Below the pieces are notes generated by a model. That model was not told where the DNA came from and did no database searches. It saw only the letters and a program-made list of their open reading frames with translations. This document shows, piece by piece, positions 34,621 through 44,831 of a stretch of DNA of 62,233 bases. Position 1 is the first letter of the stretch. Every line of letters begins with the position of its first letter. The position numbers were made by a program, and so were the translations under genes. Source of the stretch: an uncultured Anaeromassilibacillus sp. (lineage in GTDB: Bacteria > Bacillota > Clostridia > Oscillospirales > Acutalibacteraceae); contig CAKNKY010000007.1 of NCBI GenBank assembly GCA_930987725.1, forward strand, positions 1-62,233, given 5' to 3'.

Positions 34621-35976
34621 ATGAGTAACGGAAGCAGCGCGGAACTTCTGAAGAAAGCCCGCGAGGAGGCCCGGGCAACAAAGGGGTATCAGCGCATTAC
34701 CGCATTATTCGATGAAGGAACGTTCAATGAGGTGGATGGCCTTGCCAAGTCCGGCGAAGGCTATGCCGAGGTAGTTGCTGGCTATGGCCTGGTGGATGAT
34801 TGCCCCGTGTACGCGTTCGCTCAGAACAGCGACGTGGCCGGCGGCGCCATGAGCAAGGCGCAGGCGGCCAAGATCAAGAAGGTGTATGACCTTGCCGTGA
34901 AGACGGGCGCGCCGGTTGTGGGGATTTATGATTCCATCGGCGGCCGTCTTGCCGAGGGCGCTGATCTTCTCGCTGCTTATGGAGAGATTCTGAAAGACAG
35001 CGCTGCTCTCTCCGGTGTCGTCCCGCAGATTTCCCTTGTTCTGGGGCCCTGCATCGGCACCTCCGCCATGATCGCCGCGAATGCGGACGTCATTGTCATG
35101 ACGGAAAAGGCTGAACTCACTGTTTCCACCGGCGGCGAAAATGCCGGCGCGGCGCATGCTGCGGAAACAGGTGTGTGCAGCATTCTTGCTAAAACCGAGG
35201 AGGAAGCGTTTGAGGCTGTGAAGAATGTCCTCGCCAATCTGCCCTCCAACAACCTGAGCGGCGCTCCCGCCGCCGAGGTTGGCGTCATGGGTGTTCCTGT
35301 AGCAGTCGAGTCTTCCGAGCCCTATGCCGTGATTTCCTCCGTCAGCGATCCGGAAACCTTTGTGGAGCTCTCCGCTGCATTCGGCAAGTCCGCCGTCACG
35401 GGTCTTGCTCAGATTTCCGGCGCCTCCGTAGGCCTTGTCGCCTATCAGGGTGTGCTGGACGCCGATGCCTGCTCCAAGGCTGCGCGTTTCGTGCGCTTCT
35501 GCGATGCGTTCTCCCTTCCCGTCGTCTCCTTTGTGGATGCTTCCGAGTTTGCTTCCCTGCGTGAAGCCGTGAAGCTCTCCAATGCCTACGCGGAGGCCAC
35601 GACCGCTAAGATCACCGTGATCACCGGGGAAGCGTACGGCCCTGTTTACATCGCCGTTGCCGGCCGCGGCGCCAACGCGGACTATGCCATGGCGTGGGCG
35701 AATGCCGTTGTCTCGCCGATTGCCCCGGCTGCCGCGGCGCTCTTCCTGCACAGCGACGAGCTCAAGGGCTCCGAACATCCGGTGGAAGATCGCAAGGCGC
35801 TCATCGAGTCTTATAAGAAGAATGAAGCCACTCCGCTGGCCGCAGCGGCTCAGGGCTATATTGAAGACGTTATCCTGCCGGAGGAGACGAGAGATCGCGT
35901 GATTGCGAACCTTGCCATGCTTTCCAGCAAGCGCGTTTCCAACCTGCCGAAGAAGCACAGCAACATCCAGCTGTAA
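34621..35976 (+). CDS. Carboxyl transferase domain protein (acyl-CoA carboxylase beta-like)
   Basis: 451 residues with the two-lobed crotonase-like carboxyltransferase fold. The N-lobe contains VVGIYDSIGGRLAEGADLL and GPCIGTSAMIAANADVIVM (oxyanion-type region); the C-lobe contains SFVDASEF and the AYGPVYIAVAGRGANAD stretch. It is about 60 residues shorter than typical MmdA or 12S transcarboxylase subunits. It would transfer carboxyl groups between biotin and an acyl-CoA; which acyl-CoA cannot be read. GAAGGAGGA precedes ATG 34621. It leads an operon with a biotin carrier and an OadA-type subunit. Confidence 0.82.
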   Translation: MSNGSSAELLKKAREEARATKGYQRITALFDEGTFNEVDGLAKSGEGYAEVVAGYGLVDDCPVYAFAQNSDVAGGAMSKAQAAKIKKVYDLAVKTGAPVVGIYDSIGGRLAEGADLLAAYGEILKDSAALSGVVPQISLVLGPCIGTSAMIAANADVIVMTEKAELTVSTGGENAGAAHAAETGVCSILAKTEEEAFEAVKNVLANLPSNNLSGAPAAEVGVMGVPVAVESSEPYAVISSVSDPETFVELSAAFGKSAVTGLAQISGASVGLVAYQGVLDADACSKAARFVRFCDAFSLPVVSFVDASEFASLREAVKLSNAYAEATTAKITVITGEAYGPVYIAVAGRGANADYAMAWANAVVSPIAPAAAALFLHSDELKGSEHPVEDRKALIESYKKNEATPLAAAAQGYIEDVILPEETRDRVIANLAMLSSKRVSNLPKKHSNIQL

Positions 35977-36019
35977 GGGGAATTGTGATTTTAGAAACGA
36001 ACTAGGAGGATGAACCAAG

Positions 36020-36418
<399 letters not shown>

Positions 36419-36459
36419 GAGAAAGACAGAAAAAAGCTTACGAAAAGGAGAGAAACGAA

Positions 36460-37860
36460 ATGGCTAAAAAAATCGGAATTACCGAGACTGTCCTGCGTGA
36501 CGCGCACCAGTCTTTGATTGCGACCAGAATGCCGATCGATGACATGCTTCCGATCCTGGACAAGCTGGACAAGGTTGGCTTTCATTCCCTCGAGTGCTGG
36601 GGCGGCGCGACGTTCGACGCCTGCCTGCGCTTCCTGAATGAGGATCCGTGGGACAGACTCCGCACGATCCGAAAGAAGTGCCCCAACACGAAGCTGCAGA
36701 TGCTGTTCCGCGGCCAGAACATGCTGGGCTACCGTCATTATGCGGACGACGTTGTGGAATATTTTGTGCAGCGTTCCGTTGCGAACGGCATTGATATCAT
36801 CCGTATTTTCGACGCTCTGAATGATATCAAGAACCTTCAGACGGCCATTCGCGCCGCGAAGAAGGAAGGCGCGCATGTGCAGGTTGCAATTTCCTACACA
36901 ACGGGCCCCGTTTTCACCGACGAGTACTATGTCGCGTATGCGAAGCGCATCGCCGATGCCGGTGCAGATTCCATCTGCATCAAGGATATGGCCGCCCTGC
37001 TCACGCCGTATGAGACCGAAAAGCTCGTCAGCGCGCTGAAGAAGGCTGTGGATCTCCCGATTCAGCTCCACACGCACTACACGTCCGGCCTTGCTTCCAT
37101 GTGCATCCTCAAGGGTGTGGAAGCCGGCGTTGACGTGGTGGACACCGCGATGTCTCCTCTCGCGCTCGGCACGTCCCATGCGCCCACGGAGTCCATCGTG
37201 GCGGCCCTCAAGGGCACGGAGTACGACACCGGCCTCGACTTGGTGCTGCTCAACGAGATCCGTGAGTATTTCATGGGCCTGCGCAAGAAGTATATCGACA
37301 GCGGCCTGCTCGATCAGAGCATGCTGGCAACGAACACCAAGGCGCTTGTGTATCAGGTGCCGGGCGGCATGCTGAGCAACCTGCTCTCGCAGCTCAAGCA
37401 GGCCGGCAAGGCGGATAAGCTCGAGGAAGTGCTGCAGGAAGTGCCGCGTGTCCGTCAGGATTCCGGTTACCCGCCGCTCGTGACGCCGACCTCCCAGATC
37501 GTCGGCACGCAGGCTGTGTTCAACGTGATCAACGGCGAGCGCTACAAGATGTGCACGAACGAGTTCAAGGATCTTGTTTCCGGCAAGTACGGCACCACGC
37601 CGATGCCGGTGGATCCGGAATTTGCGAAGAAGGTCAACGGCGGCAAGGAGATCATCACCTGCCGTCCGGCTGATCTGCTCAAGCCGGAGCTCGAAGATCT
37701 GCGCAAGGAATGCGCCGAGTGGATTGAGCAGGAGGAGGATGTCCTCTCCTACGCACAGTTCCCGAAGGTGGCGCTCGATTTCTTCAAGAAGCGCCGCGAC
37801 GCGAAGTATGGCATCGACGGCAAGCACGCCGACGCCGAAAAGGAAATTCATCCCGTCTGA
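36460..37860 (+). CDS. oadA: OadA/5S transcarboxylase-type carboxyltransferase subunit
   Basis: 466 residues of the pyruvate-side carboxyltransferase family (oxaloacetate decarboxylase alpha, 5S transcarboxylase, pyruvate carboxylase CT domain). The TIM barrel opens with TETVLRDAHQSL (metal-binding Asp). CIKDMAALLTP carries the carbamylated lysine, and LHTHYTSG the metal histidines. It ends before a biotin domain, so it relies on the separate carrier at 36020. It would decarboxylate oxaloacetate or carboxylate pyruvate via biotin. The operon lacks the OadB membrane pump. Confidence 0.92.
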   Translation: MAKKIGITETVLRDAHQSLIATRMPIDDMLPILDKLDKVGFHSLECWGGATFDACLRFLNEDPWDRLRTIRKKCPNTKLQMLFRGQNMLGYRHYADDVVEYFVQRSVANGIDIIRIFDALNDIKNLQTAIRAAKKEGAHVQVAISYTTGPVFTDEYYVAYAKRIADAGADSICIKDMAALLTPYETEKLVSALKKAVDLPIQLHTHYTSGLASMCILKGVEAGVDVVDTAMSPLALGTSHAPTESIVAALKGTEYDTGLDLVLLNEIREYFMGLRKKYIDSGLLDQSMLATNTKALVYQVPGGMLSNLLSQLKQAGKADKLEEVLQEVPRVRQDSGYPPLVTPTSQIVGTQAVFNVINGERYKMCTNEFKDLVSGKYGTTPMPVDPEFAKKVNGGKEIITCRPADLLKPELEDLRKECAEWIEQEEDVLSYAQFPKVALDFFKKRRDAKYGIDGKHADAEKEIHPV

Positions 37861-37876
37861 TTTTTTAGGGCACTGG

Positions 37877-37911
37877 AATGGGCCGGCAGTTCTTCTGCCA
37901 GCCCATTTTTG
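37877..37911 (+). terminator. Terminator after the carboxyltransferase operon
   Basis: A stem of AATGGGC then CGGCAG against CTGCC-A-GCCCATT, with one small internal mismatch, then TTTTT. The following 120 bases up to the miaB promoter hold only a minor GCGGGA/TCCCGC hairpin and no gene. Confidence 0.85.
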
Positions 37912-38034
37912 CTTTTACAATTCCGGCAGTGCCTCTTGCCCGCCATCCGCTTTGCGAAGCCATGACATTTTTCTGCGTGAGCGCCCTGTTTTGCGGGATG
38001 CCTGGTTTCCCGCGCAGAATTCTGAGATGCCGCC

Positions 38035-38063
38035 TTGAAGAAACCGCCGGAATATGGTATACT
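38035..38063 (+). promoter_or_regulatory. Promoter of miaB-ylbF
   Basis: TTGAAG (38035-38040), a 17-base spacer and TATACT (38058-38063), with TGG before it as an extended -10. Confidence 0.88.
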
Positions 38064-38154
38064 AACGTTGTTTTTGATTTGCGCGGCCAAGACAGTGCAG
38101 GGTGCAGCTTGTTTTGTTCGCTCTTAAAATTTGACGCCGGGGAGGAACCCTTCT

Positions 38155-39582
38155 TTGCAGGAAAACAAGCCAACCCTTTCCTATAACGCTGCCGCCATGG
38201 AAGAGGCGGCCCAGATCATGCAGATCCGCGCGCGCGGCGAGCGTCCGCTTGCCTTTGTCCATTCCTATGGCTGCCAGCAGAATGTGGCGGACGGGGAGAA
38301 GATCAAAGGCTTTCTTGAGCAGATGGGTTTTTCCTTCACGCAAGAGGCGGAAGAAGCAGATTTTATTCTTTTCAATACGTGTGCCGTGCGCGAACATGCA
38401 GAAGACCGCGTGTTCGGCAATGTCGGCGCATTGAAAAACATCAAGCGCCGTCATCCCTCCGTGATCATTGCGCTGTGCGGGTGCATGATGGAACAGCCGC
38501 ATGTGGCGCAGCGGATTCAGCGTAGTTATCCGTATGTCAGCCTGGTGTTCGGCACGCATGTGATTCACCGTTTTCCGGAACTGTTTCTGCAGGCGCTCAC
38601 CTCCGGCCACCGCGTGTTTTCCCGCGGGGAGGAGGATGAGGATCATCAGATCCACGAAGGCCTTCCCATTCACCGTGACGGCTCTGTTAAGGCGTGGGTG
38701 ACGGTGATGTACGGCTGCAACAACTTTTGTTCCTACTGCATTGTGCCGTATGTCCGCGGCCGTGAGCGCAGCCGTTCGCCGGAGGCCATTCAGGAGGAAT
38801 TTGAGGGCCTTGTGCGGGCAGGCTATAAAGACATTACGCTTCTCGGCCAGAATGTCAATTCCTATGGCAAGACGCTGCCGTCTCCCGTCTCGTTCGCGGA
38901 GCTGCTCCGCCGTCTCGATCAGGTGCCGGGCGATTACCGCATCCGGTTCATGACTTCGCACCCCAAGGATGCCACACATGAGCTGATCGACACCATTGCA
39001 TCCGGCACACATATCAGCCATCATCTTCATCTGCCCTTCCAGTCGGGAAACGATCGGATCCTGCAGGAGATGAACCGCCATTACGACAGGGAAAAATATC
39101 TCTCCCTGATTCGATATGCCAAGGAGAAGATCCCGGATCTCTCCCTGACGTCCGATGTCATCGTGGGCTTTCCCGGCGAGACGTATGAGGAGTTTCTTGA
39201 CACGGTTTCTTTGATTCGCGAAGTCGGCTTCACATCTCTCTTCACCTTCATCTTTTCGCCACGGCAGGGCACCCGGGCCGCTTCCATGCCCGATCCCGTT
39301 CCGGCGGAGGAAAAATCGCGCTGGTTTCAGGAACTGTGTGCCGTGCAGGAGGAGATCGCCGCCGCGCGCTGTCAGGCTGCCGTGGGAACCGTGCAGCGCG
39401 TTCTGGTGGAAGAAGAAGGAAAATACAAGGGCATGCTTGCCGGCCGCACCGATGGAAACGTCATTGTAGATTTTCCCGGTCCCGCATCCCTGATTGGAAG
39501 CTTTGTGCCAGTGAAAATCACACAGGCACGCAACTGGATTTTGACCGGAGAATGGCTTTCCGGTGGAAATAAAGAAATTTGA
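38155..39582 (+). CDS. miaB: tRNA-2-methylthio-N6-dimethylallyladenosine synthase
   Basis: A radical-SAM methylthiotransferase acting on i6A37 of tRNAs; 475 residues. The UPF0004 domain holds three cluster cysteines (YGCQQN, NTCAV, LCGC). The radical SAM motif CNNFCSYC is near residue 195 with MiaB-type IVPYVRGRERSR after it. A C-terminal TRAM domain covers about residues 405-470. TTG 38155 is chosen because it sits 7 bases after GGGGAGGAA; the TTG at 38131 lies before that site. The partner enzyme MiaA is encoded at 44832. Confidence 0.94.
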   Translation: MQENKPTLSYNAAAMEEAAQIMQIRARGERPLAFVHSYGCQQNVADGEKIKGFLEQMGFSFTQEAEEADFILFNTCAVREHAEDRVFGNVGALKNIKRRHPSVIIALCGCMMEQPHVAQRIQRSYPYVSLVFGTHVIHRFPELFLQALTSGHRVFSRGEEDEDHQIHEGLPIHRDGSVKAWVTVMYGCNNFCSYCIVPYVRGRERSRSPEAIQEEFEGLVRAGYKDITLLGQNVNSYGKTLPSPVSFAELLRRLDQVPGDYRIRFMTSHPKDATHELIDTIASGTHISHHLHLPFQSGNDRILQEMNRHYDREKYLSLIRYAKEKIPDLSLTSDVIVGFPGETYEEFLDTVSLIREVGFTSLFTFIFSPRQGTRAASMPDPVPAEEKSRWFQELCAVQEEIAAARCQAAVGTVQRVLVEEEGKYKGMLAGRTDGNVIVDFPGPASLIGSFVPVKITQARNWILTGEWLSGGNKEI

Positions 39583-39606
39583 AAAGAAAGCATTGGAGGA
39601 ATCCCC

Positions 39607-40014
39607 ATGGATATCATTGAACTTTCCCGCGAGATTGGCCGCCAGCTTCAGCAGGATGAGCGTTACCTTGCCATGCACAGGGCAAGTGAAGCCTGCGACG
39701 GCGACCTTGAGCTGCAGAACCTGATCGGTGAATTCAACCTCAAGAGAATGGCTATCAACAATGAATCGAATCAGGAAACGCCGAATGAGGCGAAGCTGCA
39801 GGAGCTGAACAATGATCTGCGCCTGATTTACTCACAGGTGATGCAGAATGAGAACATGCAGAACTATAACGCTGCCAAGCAGGATCTGGACGCCCTGCTG
39901 AACCGTGTGAGCGCCATCATCAGCCAGTGCGCAGATGGTGTCGATCCGGATACCGCCGATTACGAGGAATCGAGCTGCGGCGGCGATTGCGGTTCCTGCG
40001 GTGGCTGCCACTGA
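39607..40014 (+). CDS. YlbF/YmcA family regulator with a C-terminal cysteine cluster
   Basis: 135 residues of the helical com_YlbF family (residues 1-110, alpha-helical, ELQNLIGEFNLKRMA). In Bacillus YlbF, YmcA and YaaT form an Fe-S complex that governs RNase Y mRNA maturation and phosphorelay activation. Here a tail CGGDCGSCGGCH gives four cysteines and a histidine, well suited to a cluster or zinc. As in Bacillus, where ymcA adjoins the miaB homologue, the gene directly follows miaB. TTGGAGGA precedes the ATG. It may be RicA or RicF type. Confidence 0.85.
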   Translation: MDIIELSREIGRQLQQDERYLAMHRASEACDGDLELQNLIGEFNLKRMAINNESNQETPNEAKLQELNNDLRLIYSQVMQNENMQNYNAAKQDLDALLNRVSAIISQCADGVDPDTADYEESSCGGDCGSCGGCH

Positions 40015-40085
40015 GCTCAGCCGGGCAAAATGGCGCACACATCGCCCGCATAGCCGGGCGCAGCGGTTTAAAAAACAGCATCGAG

Positions 40086-40132
40086 AGCATGCGGGTGGAT
40101 GCGGCTGCGCCGGTTCCGTCCGCATGCTTTTT
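40086..40132 (+). terminator. Terminator after miaB-ylbF
   Basis: A 14-bp stem (40086-40099 with 40115-40128, two G-T pairs) and five T. Confidence 0.85.
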
Positions 40133-40155
40133 CAATCTGGCTTGGAGGCGACAAC

Positions 40156-42774
40156 ATGGCGAATCTCTCTCCCATGATGCAGCAATATTTTTCAATCAAA
40201 GAGCAAAATCCCGGCACCATCCTGTTTTTCCGGCTCGGAGATTTTTATGAGATGTTTTTCGATGACGCCAAACTGGTGTCCCGCGAGCTGGATCTTACGC
40301 TGACTGGGCGTGACTGCGGCCAGGAGGAGAGGGCTCCCATGTGCGGCGTGCCGTTTCATAGCGCGGAAACATACATCGCCCGCCTCGTGCAGAAAGGATA
40401 TAAGGTTGCCATCTGCGAGCAGATGGAGGACCCGGCGTTGGCCAAGGGCCTCGTCAAGCGCGATATCATTCGCGTTATCACGCCCGGCACGGTGCTGGAA
40501 GGAAGCATGCTGGACGAAGCCAGGAATAATTTTATCTGTTCGCTCTGTGTCACGGAAAAGAAAATCGGCTGCTGTTTTGCCGACATTTCCACAGGAGATC
40601 TCTGCGCCGCCACATTGGAGGGCGAGGATCTGTATGAGCAGATGGTCAATGAGCTGTCCCGTTTTTCTCCGCGTGAAATTTTGGTGAATCCGGCGGCGCT
40701 TGACCTGCGGGAACTGCCCGGATTTATCCGAGAGCGGCTCAGCGCGAGTCTGGAACTCCTCACGGAGGAGGAATACGATCTCAGCCGGGCTGCGGCGGCT
40801 GTACAGGAGCAGTTTGCGGGAAAGAGCCTGGAAGCGCTTGATCTCGAGGATCAGCCGCTGATCACGGCTGCGCTCGGCGCGCTGCTCGGTTATCTGAAGC
40901 GAACGCAGCGCACAGGCCTGGAGCGCATGACGGAGCTGCGCCTTTACAGCGGGGCCCAGTTTATGCGGCTCGATCTGAACGCCCGCCGGAATCTGGAACT
41001 GCTGGAAACAATGCGCACAAAGGAAAAGAAGGGATCGTTGCTCTGGGTGCTGGATCAGACGAAAACGGCCATGGGCAAGCGGTTGATCCGCAGTTGGCTT
41101 GAGCAGCCGCTTATGAGTCCTGGTAAGATTGTGCGGCGCCAGAATGCCGTGGAGGAACTGGTGGATTCCGTTGCTCTGCGGGATGATATTTCGGAAGCTC
41201 TCACAGGTGTGCACGATCTGGAGCGCCTCATGAGCCGCATTGTCTACGGTTCGTCCAATGCGCGGGAGCTTCGCTCGCTTGCCTCCGCGCTGGCGCGCCT
41301 GCCCCTGCTTCGTACCGCGCTGGAGCAGGTGCAGTCTTCGCTTCTCACCTCACTGCGCGAAGAGATCGATCCGCTTGAGGATGTGCGCGACCTCATCGAC
41401 CGTGCCATCGTGGACGAGCCGCCCTTCTCCGTGCGGGAGGGTGGACTGATCCGGGCAGGTTACAGCGAGGAACTGGATCAGGTTAAGGGAGACATGGAAA
41501 ACGGCAGCGGCCTGGCTGCCCAGATTGAGACACGGGAGCGCGAGCGCACCGGCATTCCCAAGCTGCGCGTCGGTTACAACAAGGTGTTCGGCTATTATAT
41601 TGAGATTACGAATGCCTATAAGGATCAGGCGCCGTCCGATTACATCCGCAAGCAGACGCTCACAAACTGCGAGCGGTTTATCACCCCGGAGCTGAAGGAG
41701 CTGGAAGGCCGTATCCTTGGCGCGCGCGATCGCTCCATCCAGATGGAGTACACGCTGTTCGATGAGGTGCGCAAGAAAACGGCAGCCGAGCTGGCCCGGA
41801 TTCAGAAAACGGCCACTGCCGTGGCACAGATTGACGTGCTGCTCTCGTTTGCGCAGGTTTCCGCTGCGCAGGGGTATGTCAGGCCGTCGATCAATCTGGA
41901 AGGGCGGATTGATATCCGGGAGGGCCGTCACCCTGTTGTGGAAAAGCTGTTGGATGCTCCCTTTGTGCCGAATGACGTCCTGCTCGACAAGGAAGAAAAC
42001 CGTATTGCCATCATCACGGGCCCCAACATGGCGGGAAAATCCACCTACATGCGTCAGATTGCGCTGATCGTCATTTTAGCCCAGATTGGCTGCTTTGTGC
42101 CGGCCGCTTCGGCGGATATCTGCATCACCGACAGCGTTTTCACGCGTGTCGGCGCGTCGGATGACCTGGCCTCCGGTCAGTCCACCTTCATGGTCGAGAT
42201 GAGCGAGGTGGCTGAGATCATCCGAAATGCCACGTCCGACAGCCTGCTGATCCTCGACGAGATTGGCCGCGGCACCTCCACCTTCGACGGCATGAGCATT
42301 GCCCGCGCCGTCCTGGAATATGTGGCGGATAAGAAGCAGCTCGGAGCCAAGGCGCTGTTTGCTACGCATTACCATGAATTGACGGCGCTTGAAGGACAGA
42401 TTGGCGGCGTGAAAAACTTCAATATTGCCGTGAAAAAGCGCGGCGACGATATCACCTTCCTGCGCCGCATTGTGCGGGGCGGGGCGGACGACAGCTTCGG
42501 CGTGGAGGTGGCCAAGCTGGCCGGCGTTCCCAACAAGGTGATCAACCGGGCCAAGCAGATTTTGTCGGAGCTCGAAGCGGGCCATGACGTTTCCGCTCCC
42601 GCACAGCGGGGCCGCAAAAAGCAGGAGGAGGAAGCGCCTCAGCTGGCGCTTGTGCCCTCCGCGGAGCGGGAAATTATGGACCGCTTGCGCGAGCTCGACG
42701 TCAATACCCTGACGCCGATTGAATGCATGACGCAGCTGTTTGAGCTGACCACGCTGGCAAAGAAGGATACATAA
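40156..42774 (+). CDS. mutS: DNA mismatch repair protein MutS
   Basis: The mismatch sensor of methyl-independent repair; 872 residues. The mismatch-reading Phe-x-Glu is in GDFYEMFF near residue 32. The connector, lever and clamp domains follow. The ATPase carries GPNMAGKST (Walker A, near residue 625) and LLILDEIGRGTSTFDG (Walker B). The C-terminal helix-turn-helix dimerises the ATPase. TTGGAGGCG precedes ATG 40156; the start at 40099 overlaps the terminator and is rejected. mutL follows after 27 bases. Confidence 0.97.
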   Translation: MANLSPMMQQYFSIKEQNPGTILFFRLGDFYEMFFDDAKLVSRELDLTLTGRDCGQEERAPMCGVPFHSAETYIARLVQKGYKVAICEQMEDPALAKGLVKRDIIRVITPGTVLEGSMLDEARNNFICSLCVTEKKIGCCFADISTGDLCAATLEGEDLYEQMVNELSRFSPREILVNPAALDLRELPGFIRERLSASLELLTEEEYDLSRAAAAVQEQFAGKSLEALDLEDQPLITAALGALLGYLKRTQRTGLERMTELRLYSGAQFMRLDLNARRNLELLETMRTKEKKGSLLWVLDQTKTAMGKRLIRSWLEQPLMSPGKIVRRQNAVEELVDSVALRDDISEALTGVHDLERLMSRIVYGSSNARELRSLASALARLPLLRTALEQVQSSLLTSLREEIDPLEDVRDLIDRAIVDEPPFSVREGGLIRAGYSEELDQVKGDMENGSGLAAQIETRERERTGIPKLRVGYNKVFGYYIEITNAYKDQAPSDYIRKQTLTNCERFITPELKELEGRILGARDRSIQMEYTLFDEVRKKTAAELARIQKTATAVAQIDVLLSFAQVSAAQGYVRPSINLEGRIDIREGRHPVVEKLLDAPFVPNDVLLDKEENRIAIITGPNMAGKSTYMRQIALIVILAQIGCFVPAASADICITDSVFTRVGASDDLASGQSTFMVEMSEVAEIIRNATSDSLLILDEIGRGTSTFDGMSIARAVLEYVADKKQLGAKALFATHYHELTALEGQIGGVKNFNIAVKKRGDDITFLRRIVRGGADDSFGVEVAKLAGVPNKVINRAKQILSELEAGHDVSAPAQRGRKKQEEEAPQLALVPSAEREIMDRLRELDVNTLTPIECMTQLFELTTLAKKDT

Positions 42775-42801
42775 AAGGATACAAAAGAAAGGAGGCGCCG
42801 T

Positions 42802-44814
42802 ATGGGCCGAATTCATGTGCTGGATCAGCATGTTGCGGAATTGATTGCCGCGGGCGAGGTGGTGGAACGTCCCTCCTCGGTGATCAAGGAGCTTCTGGAA
42901 AATGCCGTTGACGCCGGGGCGACGTCCGTCACGGTGGAAATCAAGCATGGCGGCGTTTCCTATCTGCGTGTGACGGACAACGGTTGCGGTATCGCGCGTG
43001 AGGATGTGCCGGTTGCTTTCCTGCGCCATGCCACGAGCAAGGTGAACAGCCAGAAGGATCTGGAGGGCATTCTGACGCTCGGGTTCCGCGGCGAGGCGCT
43101 CGCTTCCATCGCCGCCGTGGCACGCGTGGAACTCCTCACACGCGTGGGGGATGCGCTGGAAGGCACGCGTTATGTGATTTCCGGCGGAGAGGAGGAATCG
43201 TGTGAACCGGCGGGCTGCCCGGCAGGCACCACCATTGTGGTCCGCGATCTGTTTTACAACACGCCTGCCCGCATGAAATTCCTGAAAAAGGATGTGGTCG
43301 AGGGCAACGCCGTCGCTTCCGTTATCGATAAGCTTGCCCTTTCCCACCCGGAAATCGCTTTCCGTTTCCTTCGGGATGGAAAGGAAGGGCTCCGCACACC
43401 AGGCAACGGAAAGCTGCGCGATGCCATCTATGCCGTGTATGGGCGGGAGTTCGCGCAGGGGCTCATCCCCGTGGACTATGCCTACGGCGGCGTGACGGTC
43501 AAAGGTTTGATCAGCAAGCCGGCGGCAGCGCGGCCGAACCGGAGTATGCAGAATTTCTTTCTGAACGGGCGCTATGTGAAAAGCCGCACCGCTATGGTTG
43601 CGCTTGAGGAAGCCTATAAGGGCTCCCTCATGGTGGGAAAGCTGCCCGCCTGCGTGCTTCACCTCACAATTGCTTCGCAGGCGGTCGACGTCAATGTGCA
43701 TCCCGCGAAAATCGAAGTCCGCTTTGTGAACGAAAAGCCGCTGTTTGACTGTGTTTACCACGGGGTGAAAACAGCTTTGAATCAGGGGGATGCCCCGCGG
43801 ACCGTGCACCTTCCCGCCGCGCGTCTGCCTGTTGTTCCCGTGGAGACGGGAAGCCAGCTTTCAATCGACGCCGTTTCGAAGGAAACCGTTCCCGTGCCTT
43901 CCGTATCGCAGCAGGAGGAAAGTTTGCACGGGCAAGCTTCGGAATCGGAGCCGGAGATCTCCGTGCCTCAGCTGAGTCAGCCCTATTTGGCTTCGCGTGC
44001 TTTTCTTCGTGATTCCTCGCGCTTGTTCCCATCCGTTCGGCGTGCAGAGGCGGAGAAGCCGGAAAAACAGGAGTTGCCTCCGACGAAATCGGTTTCCTCC
44101 GCGCCAAGAGAACAGCCGGCAAAAACTCCTGAGGAGCAGGATCCGGTGAAACCGGGATCTCCGAAGGAACCTGGTCACGGCGAAAAAGAGGAGCCGGCAG
44201 GCGATTCGCAGGAACCCTTGGCGCTTCCCGAGGAAAAACCACGCACGGTTTCTCGCCTGATTGGGGAAGCTTTCGGCACGTATATCATTCTGGAACGCGG
44301 GGATGAGCTGGTGCTGATCGATAAGCATGCCGCACATGAGCGCATGATCTATGAAAAGCTGAAAGATCAGCGGGGCGAGGCGGATCGACAGCTGCTCCTG
44401 CAGCCCATCCCCGTGACACTGGAAAAGAACGAATATGCCGCGGTGCTGGAAGGGCGCGCACTCTGTGAGCAGGCGGGCTTTGAGATCGAGGATTTCGGTC
44501 CCGGCACCGTGTTGGTGCGCACTGTTCCGCTCATTCTCGGAACAGATGACATTGCCGGAACCGTGATGGAGATTGCCGGGTATTTGCTCCGCTCCAAACA
44601 GGACTTGACGACGGAAAAGCTCGACTGGCTCTATCACAATGTGGCGTGCCGTGCCGCCGTGAAGGCAGGGGATGAGAGTTCCCCCGCTGAGCTTATCGCT
44701 CTGGCGGACCGGCTGGCGGCGCACCCGGAGATCCGGTATTGCCCGCACGGCAGACCGGTTTCCGTTGTGTTCACACGCCGGGAGCTGGAAAAACAGTTCG
44801 GCAGAATTCAGTAA
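42802..44814 (+). CDS. mutL: DNA mismatch repair protein MutL
   Basis: A GHKL ATPase that couples MutS to strand removal; 670 residues. N-terminal motifs: ELLENAVDAGA, VTDNGCGI, ATSKV and TLGFRGEALASI. A long proline/glutamate-rich linker covers about residues 340-480. The C-terminal domain shows the metal-dependent endonuclease motif as DKHAAHERMIYE (Q replaced by K in the usual DQHA form), plus ACRAAVKAG and CPHGRP, so it is probably a nicking MutL as expected for species without MutH. AAAGGAGGC precedes the ATG. Confidence 0.96.
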   Translation: MGRIHVLDQHVAELIAAGEVVERPSSVIKELLENAVDAGATSVTVEIKHGGVSYLRVTDNGCGIAREDVPVAFLRHATSKVNSQKDLEGILTLGFRGEALASIAAVARVELLTRVGDALEGTRYVISGGEEESCEPAGCPAGTTIVVRDLFYNTPARMKFLKKDVVEGNAVASVIDKLALSHPEIAFRFLRDGKEGLRTPGNGKLRDAIYAVYGREFAQGLIPVDYAYGGVTVKGLISKPAAARPNRSMQNFFLNGRYVKSRTAMVALEEAYKGSLMVGKLPACVLHLTIASQAVDVNVHPAKIEVRFVNEKPLFDCVYHGVKTALNQGDAPRTVHLPAARLPVVPVETGSQLSIDAVSKETVPVPSVSQQEESLHGQASESEPEISVPQLSQPYLASRAFLRDSSRLFPSVRRAEAEKPEKQELPPTKSVSSAPREQPAKTPEEQDPVKPGSPKEPGHGEKEEPAGDSQEPLALPEEKPRTVSRLIGEAFGTYIILERGDELVLIDKHAAHERMIYEKLKDQRGEADRQLLLQPIPVTLEKNEYAAVLEGRALCEQAGFEIEDFGPGTVLVRTVPLILGTDDIAGTVMEIAGYLLRSKQDLTTEKLDWLYHNVACRAAVKAGDESSPAELIALADRLAAHPEIRYCPHGRPVSVVFTRRELEKQFGRIQ

Positions 44815-44831
44815 ACGAAAAGAGGAGTTTC

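Noticed and set aside
37912-38034. A possible small RNA in the gap before miaB
   Set aside because: Only one weak 6-bp hairpin is present, with no promoter of its own.
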